Assembly: GCA_900768785.1 (NCBI GenBank)
Contig: CAAGEG010000011.1
Coordinates: 1-27,379 of the forward strand
Reading direction: 5' to 3'
DNA from: an uncultured Prevotella sp.
GTDB lineage: Bacteria; Bacteroidota; Bacteroidia; Bacteroidales; Bacteroidaceae
Length of the DNA: 27,379 bases
Below the pieces are notes generated by a model that saw only the letters and a program-made list of their open reading frames with translations, was not told where the DNA came from and ran no database searches. Positions 15,527-23,508 of the stretch are shown piece after piece. A program made the translations under genes and the position numbers. Every line of letters begins with the position of its first letter. Positions within the stretch are counted from its first letter, which is position 1.

Positions 15527-17056
15527 ATGGAACAAATAAAAGGACGTATATCTCAGATTATTGGACCTGTTATTGATGTATTCTTTGATACTAAAGGTCT
15601 TGAATCAGATAAAGTCTTGCCAAAAATCTATGATGCACTTACTGTTGTAAAGCCAGATGGTAAGAGTATAATTATTGAAGTACAACAACATATCGGTGAA
15701 GATACCGTACGCTGTGTGGCAATGGATAACACAGACGGACTACAAAGAGGCTTGGAAGCTATACCAACGGGTTCTCCTATTGTTATGCCGGCCGGTGATC
15801 AAATTAAAGGACGCATGCTTAATGTTATAGGTCAACCTATAGATGGTATGAAAGACCTTGATATGAAAGGTGCTTATCCTATACACAGAGAAGCTCCCAA
15901 ATTTGAAGAGTTATCTACGAAGAAAGAGATGCTTGCCACAGGAATAAAGGTTATTGATTTGCTTGAGCCTTATATGAAAGGAGGAAAAATTGGTCTTTTC
16001 GGAGGAGCCGGTGTAGGTAAAACCGTGCTTATTATGGAACTTATCAATAATATTGCCAAAGGGCACAATGGCTATTCTGTGTTTGCCGGAGTGGGAGAGC
16101 GTACACGTGAAGGAAACGACCTTATACGTGAAATGATTGAAAGTGGTGTCGTTAGATATGGAGATAAGTTCAAAAAAGCTATGGATGAAGGTAAATGGGA
16201 CTTGTCACTTGTTGATCCGGAAGAATTGAAAAAAAGCCAAGCAACACTTGTTTATGGTCAGATGAATGAGCCACCTGGAGCCCGTGCGTCTGTTGCTTTA
16301 TCAGGACTAACCGTTGCTGAGGAATTTCGTGACAATGGAGGACAAGATGGTAAAGCTGCAGATATATTGTTCTTTATAGATAATATTTTCCGTTTTACAC
16401 AAGCAGGCTCTGAGGTTTCGGCATTGTTGGGACGTATGCCTTCAGCAGTAGGTTATCAACCGACTCTTGCCTCTGAAATGGGTACTATGCAAGAGCGTAT
16501 CACATCTACAAAAACAGGAAGTATTACATCTGTTCAAGCAGTATATGTCCCAGCAGACGACTTAACAGACCCTGCTCCTGCAACAACATTTACGCACCTT
16601 GACGCAACAACGGAGTTATCTCGTAAGATTACCGAACTTGGTATATATCCAGCAGTAGATCCATTAGGTTCGACATCACGTATTCTTGACCCGCTAATTG
16701 TAGGTAAGGAACATTATGAATGCGCTCAAAGAGTAAAAGAAATTCTACAACGTTATAAAGAGTTGCAAGATATTATTGCTATTCTTGGTATGGATGAACT
16801 TTCTGATGAGGATAAATTGACTGTAAATAGAGCAAGACGTGTACAACGTTTCTTGTCTCAACCATTTACTGTTGCTGAACAATTTACCGGTCTTCCTGGT
16901 GTTATGGTACCAATAGAAGAGACTATTCGAGGATTCAATGCAATTCTTGATGGAGAAGTGGACGACCTTCCTGAACAAGCATTCCTTAATGTTGGTACTA
17001 TTGATGATGCTATTGCGAAAGGAAAGAAACTTTTGGAAGCAGCTAATGCTAAATAA
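15527..17056 (+). CDS. atpD: ATP synthase F1 subunit beta
   Basis: Catalytic subunit of F1. Starting at the ATG at 15527 gives 509 residues beginning MEQIKGRISQIIGPVID, the normal N-terminus; the extra 31 upstream codons have no family match and precede the promoter. Seen: P-loop GGAGVGKT at 159-166, the catalytic glutamate in GVGERTREGND (E191), an insertion rich in Lys/Asp after residue 215 (FKKAMDEGKWDLSLVDPEELKK) that is common in Bacteroidetes beta subunits, and the DELSDEDKL motif of the C-terminal domain. It is first in the operon, an order typical of Bacteroidales and unlike E. coli, where beta is near the end. Confidence 0.98.
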   Translation: MEQIKGRISQIIGPVIDVFFDTKGLESDKVLPKIYDALTVVKPDGKSIIIEVQQHIGEDTVRCVAMDNTDGLQRGLEAIPTGSPIVMPAGDQIKGRMLNVIGQPIDGMKDLDMKGAYPIHREAPKFEELSTKKEMLATGIKVIDLLEPYMKGGKIGLFGGAGVGKTVLIMELINNIAKGHNGYSVFAGVGERTREGNDLIREMIESGVVRYGDKFKKAMDEGKWDLSLVDPEELKKSQATLVYGQMNEPPGARASVALSGLTVAEEFRDNGGQDGKAADILFFIDNIFRFTQAGSEVSALLGRMPSAVGYQPTLASEMGTMQERITSTKTGSITSVQAVYVPADDLTDPAPATTFTHLDATTELSRKITELGIYPAVDPLGSTSRILDPLIVGKEHYECAQRVKEILQRYKELQDIIAILGMDELSDEDKLTVNRARRVQRFLSQPFTVAEQFTGLPGVMVPIEETIRGFNAILDGEVDDLPEQAFLNVGTIDDAIAKGKKLLEAANAK

Positions 17057-17079
17057 TGCATTGATTTTTAAATCAAATA

Positions 17080-17328
17080 ATGTATATGGGACTGATATTA
17101 AGAATTGTTTCTCCGGAAAAAATTGAATATAGTGGTAATGTTGAAAGTGTAACAGTACCAGGAACTCTTGGAGAATTTCAGATACTTGTAAATCATGCAC
17201 CACTCATCTCTTCTCTTGAACGTGGCATCGTAAAGTATTCTGATTCAGAAGGCAATCATGAACTTGCTATTTCGGGAGGTTTCGTAGAAGTGCAAAAGAA
17301 TGATGTCAGTTTGTGCGTGGAACTCTAA
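17080..17328 (+). CDS. atpC: ATP synthase F1 subunit epsilon, short form
   Basis: Central-stalk subunit that links F1 rotation to the c ring. The 82 residues cover only the N-terminal beta-sandwich (LRIVSPEKIEYSGNVESV, GEFQILVNHAPL, ISGGFVEV). The C-terminal two-helix domain that inhibits ATP hydrolysis in E. coli and Bacillus is missing. This shortness appears usual in the phylum rather than a break: the frame ends cleanly and the next gene follows after 9 bases. A second ATG two codons in could be the start. Regulation by an extended epsilon helix is therefore not available to this enzyme. Confidence 0.95.
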   Translation: MYMGLILRIVSPEKIEYSGNVESVTVPGTLGEFQILVNHAPLISSLERGIVKYSDSEGNHELAISGGFVEVQKNDVSLCVEL

Positions 17329-17337
17329 AATAATAAC

Positions 17338-17769
17338 ATGCATAATTACAATAAAGCAGAGATAAAAAAAATAAGTATCAAATATATTTTACAAAGTATT
17401 GGAATTGCTGTCATGCTTTCAATGCTCACAATATTATATATGATAATTGTTGACAAGAATTCTTTCTTGCTTATTCCTGTTATTGTAAGTGCACTATTTA
17501 CGACCCTTATAGATACTGTAGATGCAATATTATGGAAGATTGTTGCAACAAGACATTCGGACATGCTTCCTACGTTCTTTACAGCAGTTTCAGGTTTTAG
17601 AATGTTGCTTGCACTATTAGTAATGCTTATATATTACCTTATAGAAGGAAAAGATATAATGATTCCGTTTTTTATCATCTTTATGATTTTCTATGTTGCG
17701 ATGATGATACATCATTCTCGTTATTTTATGAAGTTGATGAACGGATTTAATATCAATAAAGAAAAGTAA
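17338..17769 (+). CDS. Small membrane protein of the ATP synthase operon, AtpI-like position
   Basis: A 143-residue protein with about four hydrophobic segments (roughly residues 15-37, 42-62, 78-100 and 104-126) and basic ends, so an inner-membrane protein. It lies between atpC and atpB with spacers of 9 and 11 bases, where Bacteroidales operons commonly carry a gene of this kind. By position and topology it may do the job of AtpI (assembly of the c ring, magnesium handling), but I see no sequence motif that proves this, so no gene symbol is given. Base composition matches the neighbours. Confidence 0.8.
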   Translation: MHNYNKAEIKKISIKYILQSIGIAVMLSMLTILYMIIVDKNSFLLIPVIVSALFTTLIDTVDAILWKIVATRHSDMLPTFFTAVSGFRMLLALLVMLIYYLIEGKDIMIPFFIIFMIFYVAMMIHHSRYFMKLMNGFNINKEK

Positions 17770-17780
17770 AAACATCTATT

Positions 17781-18830
17781 ATGAAGATGAAGACAATAGG
17801 ATTGCTGTTTTATCTGCTAACTACCTTGACTTTTGCTATACATGTACATGCAGAAGAAGGAAAAGAACAGCAATTGAATATCTCTGAAATAGTATTGGAG
17901 CATCTTGCAGATTCTTATGAATGGCATATTGCTTCATATAAAGGTAAACACATAAGTATACCTCTTCCTGTTATAGTAAAAAGTGAAATCACAGGGAATT
18001 GGTATATAGGTACAGTTAATAATCTTCCTGAGCCGTTTTATCTGGATAAACAACATCATGGTAAGATATACGAACATATGACAGATGGTTCTTCCATTCG
18101 TCCTTTGGATCTCAGTATAACAAAAACTGTAGCACAAATATGGATTGTAGTTATTGTTCTTATAGCTGTATTTATACCTTGTGCTCGCTGGTATAAACGT
18201 CATGATGAGAAGAGTCAAGCTCCCGGAGGATTTTTAGGCGCTCTTGAAATGTTGGTAATGATGATTAATGATGATGTGGTAAAGTCGTCAATTGGGGAGA
18301 AGCATTACAAAAAATTTGCGCCCTATCTTCTTACTGTTTTTTTCTTTATTTTTGTTACTAACTTATTAGGATTATTGCCAATATTTCCGGGAGGAGCAAA
18401 TGTTACAGGTAATATAAACATTACTTTCTTCTTTGCTCTTTGTACAATGTTGGCAATAAATATTTTTGGTAATAAAGAATATTGGAAAGATATTTTCTGG
18501 CCCAATGTTCCATTCTATCTAAAAGCACCGGTGCCATTAATGCCTTTCATTGAATTATTTGGAGTATTTACTAAGCCTTTTGCCCTCATGATTCGTCTTT
18601 TTGCAAATATGATGGCTGGACATGCTATGATACTTAGTTTCACATGTGTGATATTCCTTGGATGGTCTATGGGTGCGGCGTTCGGTATCGGACTAAATCT
18701 TTTCAGCGCAATAATGCTACTGTTTATGAACTGTCTTGAAGTTCTTGTGGCTTTTGTTCAAGCTTATGTGTTTACTATGTTAAGTGCTGTATTTATAGGT
18801 CTTGCACATCAAGAAGCACACGAGTCTTAG
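17781..18830 (+). CDS. atpB: ATP synthase F0 subunit a, with N-terminal extension
   Basis: Proton half-channel subunit. At 349 residues it is clearly longer than the E. coli subunit (about 270). Residues 1-24 look like a signal peptide ending in VHA, followed by about 85 non-membrane residues (25-112), then the membrane part. The essential arginine is R272 in FALMIRLFANMMAGH, with H281 in the same helix. GLLPIFPGGANVTGN at 197-211 and the C-terminal MLSAVFIGLAHQEAH are also typical. The cleavable leader and periplasmic N-terminal domain are the unusual parts, though similar extensions occur in other Bacteroidetes. Confidence 0.96.
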   Translation: MKMKTIGLLFYLLTTLTFAIHVHAEEGKEQQLNISEIVLEHLADSYEWHIASYKGKHISIPLPVIVKSEITGNWYIGTVNNLPEPFYLDKQHHGKIYEHMTDGSSIRPLDLSITKTVAQIWIVVIVLIAVFIPCARWYKRHDEKSQAPGGFLGALEMLVMMINDDVVKSSIGEKHYKKFAPYLLTVFFFIFVTNLLGLLPIFPGGANVTGNINITFFFALCTMLAINIFGNKEYWKDIFWPNVPFYLKAPVPLMPFIELFGVFTKPFALMIRLFANMMAGHAMILSFTCVIFLGWSMGAAFGIGLNLFSAIMLLFMNCLEVLVAFVQAYVFTMLSAVFIGLAHQEAHES

Positions 18831-18894
18831 ACTATATTTTATATATTGTATTTAATAAAAACAAATTAATAACAACTTAAAAATTTTTAGTATT

Positions 18895-19137
18895 ATGATT
18901 ATTTCAACACTTTTAGCAGCAGAAGGTCTTGCACAGATGGGCTGCGGTATTGGAGCAGGTATTGCTACTATTGGAGCAGGTTTGGGAATTGGCAAAATTG
19001 GAGGTAGCGCCGTAGATGCTATTGCACGTCAGCCAGAAGCTTCAGGTAAAATATTTTCACAGATGATTCTTACAGCAGCTTTTGTTGAGGGTTGCGCACT
19101 TTTCGCTATAGCTGCCTGCGCATTCCTTATCAAATAG
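18895..19137 (+). CDS. atpE: ATP synthase F0 subunit c
   Basis: Proteolipid of the rotor ring: 80 residues, two transmembrane helices and a polar loop ARQPEA at 44-49. The ion-binding carboxylate is E65 in AAFVEGCALF. Where sodium-coupled rings such as Ilyobacter have Gln in helix 1 (GVGQG) and Ser or Thr after the Glu, this protein has Ile (GLGIG) and Gly, so protons are the expected coupling ion. It lies 64 bases after atpB, the longest internal gap in the first part of the operon and very AT-rich, which may favour the high expression this subunit needs. Confidence 0.97.
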   Translation: MIISTLLAAEGLAQMGCGIGAGIATIGAGLGIGKIGGSAVDAIARQPEASGKIFSQMILTAAFVEGCALFAIAACAFLIK

Positions 19138-19167
19138 GATAAAAAATAACTTATATAATTTAAGCAA

Positions 19168-19680
19168 ATGGATTTTAATAATCTACCCGCAATATTGACG
19201 CCTGATTTAGGACTCTTGTTCTGGATGTTGATAGCGTTTCTTGTGGTTTTCTTTATTCTTGCGAAATATGGTTTCCCTGCTATAATTAATATGGTAGATG
19301 AAAGAAATAAATTTATCAATGATAATCTTCGCAAAGCTAAAGAGGCAGCAGATCGTCTTGAAAATATCAAAGAAGAAGGAGAATCCATTCTTCAAGAAGC
19401 TCGCGAAAAACAAGCTTCCATAATTAAAGAAGCAACTGTTACACGCGATGCCATCGTTGAAAAAGCTCAGGATAAAGCTCGTGAGGAAGGTGCGCGTTTA
19501 CTAGAAGAGGCAAAAGCTGAAATCGAGGCACTAAAACAGGCCGCAATTAGCGATATCCGTAAGCAGGTTACAGAACTTAGCATTGAAATTTCAGAAAAGA
19601 TTTTATGCGAAAAGCTCGGTAACGACAAGGCACAGATGGATTATATTGACCGTATGCTTGATGAAGTTACTTCAAAATAA
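19168..19680 (+). CDS. atpF: ATP synthase F0 subunit b
   Basis: Peripheral-stalk subunit: one N-terminal membrane helix (about residues 12-35, LLFWMLIAFLVVFFILAKYGFPAI in two parts) and a long charged coiled coil to the C-terminus, 170 residues in all. The short MDFNNLPAILTPDLG lead is typical of the phylum. It is followed by atpH after 12 bases. A single b gene is present, so the stalk is a homodimer. Confidence 0.96.
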   Translation: MDFNNLPAILTPDLGLLFWMLIAFLVVFFILAKYGFPAIINMVDERNKFINDNLRKAKEAADRLENIKEEGESILQEAREKQASIIKEATVTRDAIVEKAQDKAREEGARLLEEAKAEIEALKQAAISDIRKQVTELSIEISEKILCEKLGNDKAQMDYIDRMLDEVTSK

Positions 19681-19692
19681 TTATTTTGTTAT

Positions 19693-20229
19693 ATGGATTT
19701 AGGATTAATATCGGTAAGATATGCGAGGGCCTTACTAAAGGCTTCAGCCGTAGATAATAGTTCTGATAAAATGTATGTTGAAATGTCATCTCTATCAGAA
19801 AGCTATATAAAGGTGCCTGAGCTCAGGTTTACCATAGATAATCCCATGCTTTCAAAAGATAGTAAGAAAGAACTGCTTCTCGCTGCTGTTGGCAACAAAG
19901 CCTCAGAATTGACACAAAGATTTATTAGTCTAATACTTAAAGAAGGTAGAGAAAATATTATTCAGTTTATTGCTAATTCTTACATTTCTTTATATAGAAA
20001 GCAGAAGAACTTGATTCGGGCTAAACTACTAACAGCCACTACACTTTCTGCTGCTTCAGAAAAGAAACTCAGAAAATTAGTGGAAAGTAAGACAAATGGC
20101 ACTGTTGAGTTTGAAACAAAAGTTGACAAAGATATTATAGGCGGTTTCATACTTGAATATGATACCTATAGATTGGACGCCAGCGTTAAGTCGAAACTTA
20201 ATAACATCTGTCAAAGCTTAAGTAATTAA
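19693..20229 (+). CDS. atpH: ATP synthase F1 subunit delta
   Basis: Joins the b-subunit stalk to the top of F1. The 178 residues begin LGLISVRYARALLKAS, the usual opening helix, and end in the beta segment GTVEFETKVDKDIIGGFILEYDTYRLD (in two parts around residues 135-165), the OSCP/delta family signature region. It lies 12 bases after atpF and 13 before atpA. Length and composition are ordinary. Confidence 0.95.
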   Translation: MDLGLISVRYARALLKASAVDNSSDKMYVEMSSLSESYIKVPELRFTIDNPMLSKDSKKELLLAAVGNKASELTQRFISLILKEGRENIIQFIANSYISLYRKQKNLIRAKLLTATTLSAASEKKLRKLVESKTNGTVEFETKVDKDIIGGFILEYDTYRLDASVKSKLNNICQSLSN

Positions 20230-20242
20230 TTTAAAAACTATT

Positions 20243-21835
20243 ATGTCAGATAAAATTAAACCAAGCGAAGTGTCTTCGGTTCTGTTTGAAAAACTTAAAA
20301 ACATCAGCGATAATGTAACGTTTGACGAAGTAGGTACCGTGCTACAAGTAAGTGATGGTGTAGCTCGTATCTATGGTTTGCGCAATGCTGAAGCAAATGA
20401 ATTGTTGGAGTTTGAAAATGGTACAATGGCTATTGTTATGAATCTTGAAGAAGACAATGTAGGTTGTGTCCTTCTTGGTTCAACATCAGGCGTAAAAGAA
20501 GGCATGTCTGTAAAGCGCACAAAACGTATTGCGAGCATCCGTGTCAATGACAATATGTTGGGACGTGTCATAAATCCTCTTGGACAGGCTATTGATGGAA
20601 AGGGAGATATTGATTTCTCTGAATCTTTTGAAATGCCTCTTGACCGTAAAGCTCCCGGTGTTATTTATCGCCAACCGGTAAAAGAGCCTTTACAGACTGG
20701 TCTAAAAGCAGTTGACTCTATGATTCCTATTGGAAGAGGACAACGTGAACTTATAATTGGTGACCGCCAAACGGGAAAAACCGCAATTGCTGTTGATACA
20801 ATAATCAATCAAAAGAGTTTCTATGATGCTGGTAAACCTGTATATTGTATATATGTAGCTATAGGTCAAAAAGCATCAACGGTTGCTGCTCTTGTGGCAA
20901 ACCTTAAAGAACATGGTGCAATGCCATATACAATTGTTGTTGCCGCTACTGCCGCTGATCCCGCTGCTATGCAATATTATGCTCCGTTTGCAGGTGCTGC
21001 AATAGGTGAGTATTTCCGTGATAGAGGTTTTTCAGCTCTTGTAGTATATGATGACCTATCTAAACAAGCGGTTGCTTATCGTGAAGTGTCACTTGTGTTA
21101 CGTCGTCCTTCAGGACGTGAAGCTTATCCTGGTGATGTGTTCTATCTTCATAGTCGTTTGTTGGAAAGAGCTGCACGTATAAACGATCAACAAGAAGTTG
21201 CAGAACAAATGAATGATTTACCGGAATGTATGAAAGGTCATGTCAAAGGTGGAGGTTCTCTCACTGCATTGCCTATAATAGAAACACAAGCAGGTGACGT
21301 TTCCGCTTATATTCCTACAAATGTTATTTCTATTACCGATGGGCAAATATACCTTGAGACCGATCTTTTTAATCAAGGTTTCCGACCGGCAATAAATGTC
21401 GGAATCTCTGTATCTCGTGTTGGTGGTTCTGCTCAAATCAAGAGTATGAAGAAAGTTGCAGGTACTCTAAAGATTGACCAGGCTCAATATCGTGAGCTTG
21501 AAGCATTCTCTAAATTCTCAAGTGATATGGATGCCGTTACTGCAATGACACTTGATCGAGGACGTAAGAACAATCAATTGCTTATACAACCTCAATATTG
21601 TCCTATGCCTGTAGGTGAACAAATTGCTATTCTTTATTGTGGCGTTCATGGTTTGATGCACAACGTTCCAGTAGAAAAAATTCGCGAATGCCAAGATACA
21701 TTCCTTGAGAAGATGCGTACATCACATGCTGATGTAATATCATTGCTCGGTAGTGGCAAAATTGATGATTCAGTTTCTAAGACTATAGAAGAAGTTATGG
21801 CTGATATTGCTGGTCAATATAAGATAGACGCATAA
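20243..21835 (+). CDS. atpA: ATP synthase F1 subunit alpha
   Basis: Non-catalytic nucleotide-binding subunit of F1, 530 residues. Seen: the N-terminal beta barrel with VSDGVARIYGL at 36-46, the P-loop GDRQTGKTAIA at 173-183, the VVYDDLSKQAVAYRE and RRPSGREAYPGD blocks, and the arginine-finger region NVGISVSRVGGSAQ. It starts 13 bases after atpH. The gap to atpG (62 bases) contains a perfect hairpin, unlike the other short gaps in the operon. Confidence 0.98.
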   Translation: MSDKIKPSEVSSVLFEKLKNISDNVTFDEVGTVLQVSDGVARIYGLRNAEANELLEFENGTMAIVMNLEEDNVGCVLLGSTSGVKEGMSVKRTKRIASIRVNDNMLGRVINPLGQAIDGKGDIDFSESFEMPLDRKAPGVIYRQPVKEPLQTGLKAVDSMIPIGRGQRELIIGDRQTGKTAIAVDTIINQKSFYDAGKPVYCIYVAIGQKASTVAALVANLKEHGAMPYTIVVAATAADPAAMQYYAPFAGAAIGEYFRDRGFSALVVYDDLSKQAVAYREVSLVLRRPSGREAYPGDVFYLHSRLLERAARINDQQEVAEQMNDLPECMKGHVKGGGSLTALPIIETQAGDVSAYIPTNVISITDGQIYLETDLFNQGFRPAINVGISVSRVGGSAQIKSMKKVAGTLKIDQAQYRELEAFSKFSSDMDAVTAMTLDRGRKNNQLLIQPQYCPMPVGEQIAILYCGVHGLMHNVPVEKIRECQDTFLEKMRTSHADVISLLGSGKIDDSVSKTIEEVMADIAGQYKIDA

Positions 21836-21855
21836 TTCTATTTATAAAAATAAAA

Positions 21856-21878
21856 ACGGCGGAGTATTGCTCCGCCGT
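21856..21878 (-). terminator. Hairpin between atpA and atpG, terminator on the opposite strand
   Basis: ACGGCGGAG (21856-21864) and CTCCGCCGT (21870-21878) form a perfect 9-bp G+C-rich stem with a 5-base loop. On the minus strand it is followed by TTTTTATTTTTAT, the form of an intrinsic terminator. On the plus strand the tail is ATATTAAAAA, so read-through into atpG is expected, perhaps with partial attenuation or 3'-end protection of the atpA message. Confidence 0.7.
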
Positions 21879-21897
21879 ATATTAAAAACTTATATTC

Positions 21898-22866
21898 ATG
21901 CCGTCATTAAAGGAAATAAAGGGGCGTATCGCCAGCGTTAATAGCACAAGAAAAATCACGAGTGCAATGAAAATGGTAGCCTCTTCCAAGTTGCATCATG
22001 CACAGATGGAGATAGAGAATATGCTACCATATGAAAAAATGTTGGAGCATATACTTAAAACATTTCTTGCTTCTGAGGCAGATGCAAGGACAATATTTAG
22101 TGAGAAACGTAAAATCAACCAAGTTGCGATTGTCGTTTTTTCTAGTAATAGTTCATTATGTGGTGGATTCAATGCCAACGTTATAAAATTGATGCAACAC
22201 ATTGTAGATGAATATCACAATAATGATATTAAAGACATTTTGATATACCCTATAGGGAGAAAGGTTGCAGAAAAAGCCAAGAAACTTGGTTATAAAACTT
22301 GTGGTGATTATTCTTCAATAATTGATAAACCAAACGCAGCCCAATGTATTGAGATTGCGCATGAGCTAGGCAATATGTTTGTCAATGGTGAAATAGATAA
22401 AGTAGAGTTGGTTTATCATCATTTCAAAAGTGCCGGTTCACAGATTCTTACTCGCAAAATATTCTTGCCTATTGATATAGAAAGTGAACTTAATGCCGAC
22501 AAAGAGAGAGATCTTACATCTAATATTGCGACACGTCAGGCAGTTGAGTATCTAAAACAACGTGACAAGGAGAAGGCGATACATAATGAAGAAAAAGCCA
22601 AACCGCTTAATGATAATTTTATTGTTGAGCCAAATATAAACAGTGTATTAAGTTCTCTTATACCTAAGTTGGCACATTTGATGATATACACTGCTCTACT
22701 TGATAGTATTGCAAGTGAACATGCAGCTCGTATGGTTGCAATGCAGACAGCTACAGATAATGCAGATGAATTGTTACGTGAATTAAATTTGCAATATAAT
22801 AAGAGTCGTCAACAAGCAATTACCAATGAGTTACTTGATATTGTAGGAGGCTCTGTTAATCAATAA
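21898..22866 (+). CDS. atpG: ATP synthase F1 subunit gamma
   Basis: Central rotor shaft of F1. The opening MPSLKEIKGRIASVNSTRKITSAMKMVA and the closing helix with ARMVAMQTATDNADELLRELNLQYNKSRQQAITNELLDIVGG (read in sections) are the two family signatures. At 322 residues it is longer than the usual 285-295. The extra length lies mainly at about residues 200-250, a charged segment (KERDLTS, LKQRDKEKAIHNEEKAK) with no counterpart in E. coli. Longer gamma subunits are common in Bacteroidetes. It is the last gene of the operon, followed by terminator-like hairpins. Confidence 0.96.
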   Translation: MPSLKEIKGRIASVNSTRKITSAMKMVASSKLHHAQMEIENMLPYEKMLEHILKTFLASEADARTIFSEKRKINQVAIVVFSSNSSLCGGFNANVIKLMQHIVDEYHNNDIKDILIYPIGRKVAEKAKKLGYKTCGDYSSIIDKPNAAQCIEIAHELGNMFVNGEIDKVELVYHHFKSAGSQILTRKIFLPIDIESELNADKERDLTSNIATRQAVEYLKQRDKEKAIHNEEKAKPLNDNFIVEPNINSVLSSLIPKLAHLMIYTALLDSIASEHAARMVAMQTATDNADELLRELNLQYNKSRQQAITNELLDIVGGSVNQ

Positions 22867-22912
22867 GCTACAAATAATTGTAATATTATATATCATTATG
22901 TTACAATAATAT

Positions 22913-22961
22913 AATTAAAAATCGTATTAGCATTTATGTTAATTCGATTTTTAATTTTTAA
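22913..22961 (+). terminator. AT-rich terminator directly after atpG
   Basis: AATTAAAAATCG (22913-22924) and CGATTTTTAATT (22945-22956) make a 12-bp stem with a 20-base loop, followed by T-rich sequence. It begins 47 bases past the atpG stop. The stem has few G-C pairs, so termination may be partial. Confidence 0.5.
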
Positions 22962-23037
22962 TTTAATCATTTCCTTCAAATTTTTAAACAAATTATTGCT
23001 GTCCGGTAAAACTCAAAAGAGCATAAAATCCCTGTCA

Positions 23038-23075
23038 GAAGTCCCTTTAAAATAGGACTTCGGGGTTTATTTTTT
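23038..23075 (+). terminator. Rho-independent terminator for the ATP synthase operon
   Basis: GAAGTCC (23038-23044) pairs with GGACTTC (23055-23061), followed by GGGG and then TTTATTTTTT. It is about 170 bases past atpG and the better of the two plus-strand terminators there. Confidence 0.75.
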
Positions 23076-23115
23076 CAAAAGTAAGCCCCTAATCGAAAAG
23101 ACTTGGTTCCGGCAA

Positions 23116-23172
23116 CCTGACTTCATCACTTTTGTGTGCCATCTAATGGGGAACAAAAGTGATGAAGTCAGG
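23116..23172. repeat. 20-bp perfect inverted repeat
   Basis: Left arm CCTGACTTCATCACTTTTGT (23116-23135), 17-base spacer, right arm at 23153-23172 is its exact reverse complement. No T-run follows on either strand, so it is not an ordinary terminator. It could be a small insertion remnant, a recombination or binding site, or an RNA hairpin. Confidence 0.85.
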
Positions 23173-23200
23173 AAATATGCAACTTGAAGTGTTAAAATAC

Positions 23201-23224
23201 AAAAAGTCCCTCATTTAGAGGGAC
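23201..23224 (-). terminator. Intrinsic terminator on the minus strand with no gene ahead of it
   Basis: GTCCCTC (23206-23212) and GAGGGAC (23218-23224) form a 7-bp stem with a 5-base loop, followed on the minus strand by five T. No plausible protein gene on the minus strand leads into it, which suggests an untranslated transcript or a leftover from a lost gene. Confidence 0.7.
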
Positions 23225-23421
23225 ATAGTTTAAATTATTCCAAGTTGTTCAGATTTGTTTATAAGGGGTCACTTACCGATGCAGAAGTTACTATCTGTAA
23301 ATATAAATGTCTGATAATCAGCACAAACGCCTTTGTTTTAGGGCAACTAAAGTGATTCCGAGGGACGGTGGGGGGACGCAAAATAGGCAAAAATCTGCAA
23401 ATGAAGCTGCCGTCAAAAATA
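23201..23421 (-). ncRNA. Candidate untranslated RNA, about 200 bases
   Basis: On the minus strand TATTTTTG (23414-23421), with TTTG 17 bases further upstream (23439-23442), resembles a promoter with slightly short spacing. The transcript would run from about 23407 to the terminator at 23201-23224. A 78-codon frame overlaps it but has no recognisable features. This is an inference from a promoter-like and a terminator-like signal only. Confidence 0.25.
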
Positions 23422-23493
23422 AAATATACAAACATCTGCAAAATCGATTTTTCAGTTCTTTGCACGTTTACACTTTTTAACGCAGATTTTTGC
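23387..23493. repeat. 12-bp inverted repeat enclosing a near-perfect palindrome
   Basis: GCAAAAATCTGC (23387-23398) and its exact reverse complement GCAGATTTTTGC (23482-23493) flank 83 bases. Inside, CTGCAAAATCGATTTTTCAG (23436-23455) is a 20-base palindrome with one mismatched pair, centred on AAAATCGATTTT. The layout could form a long cruciform or an RNA with nested stems. Confidence 0.7.
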
Positions 23494-23508
23494 ACATTCT
23501 TGCATTAA

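Noticed and set aside
18895..19137. Sodium-coupled ATP synthase, suggested by the nearby antiporter and symporter
   Set aside because: The c subunit has Ile and Gly where sodium-type rings carry Gln and Ser/Thr.
23259..23495. 78-codon minus-strand open frame (MQKSALKSVNVQ...)
   Set aside because: It has no recognisable domain, a composition unlike a typical protein, and overlaps inverted repeats. It is kept only as part of the non-coding region.
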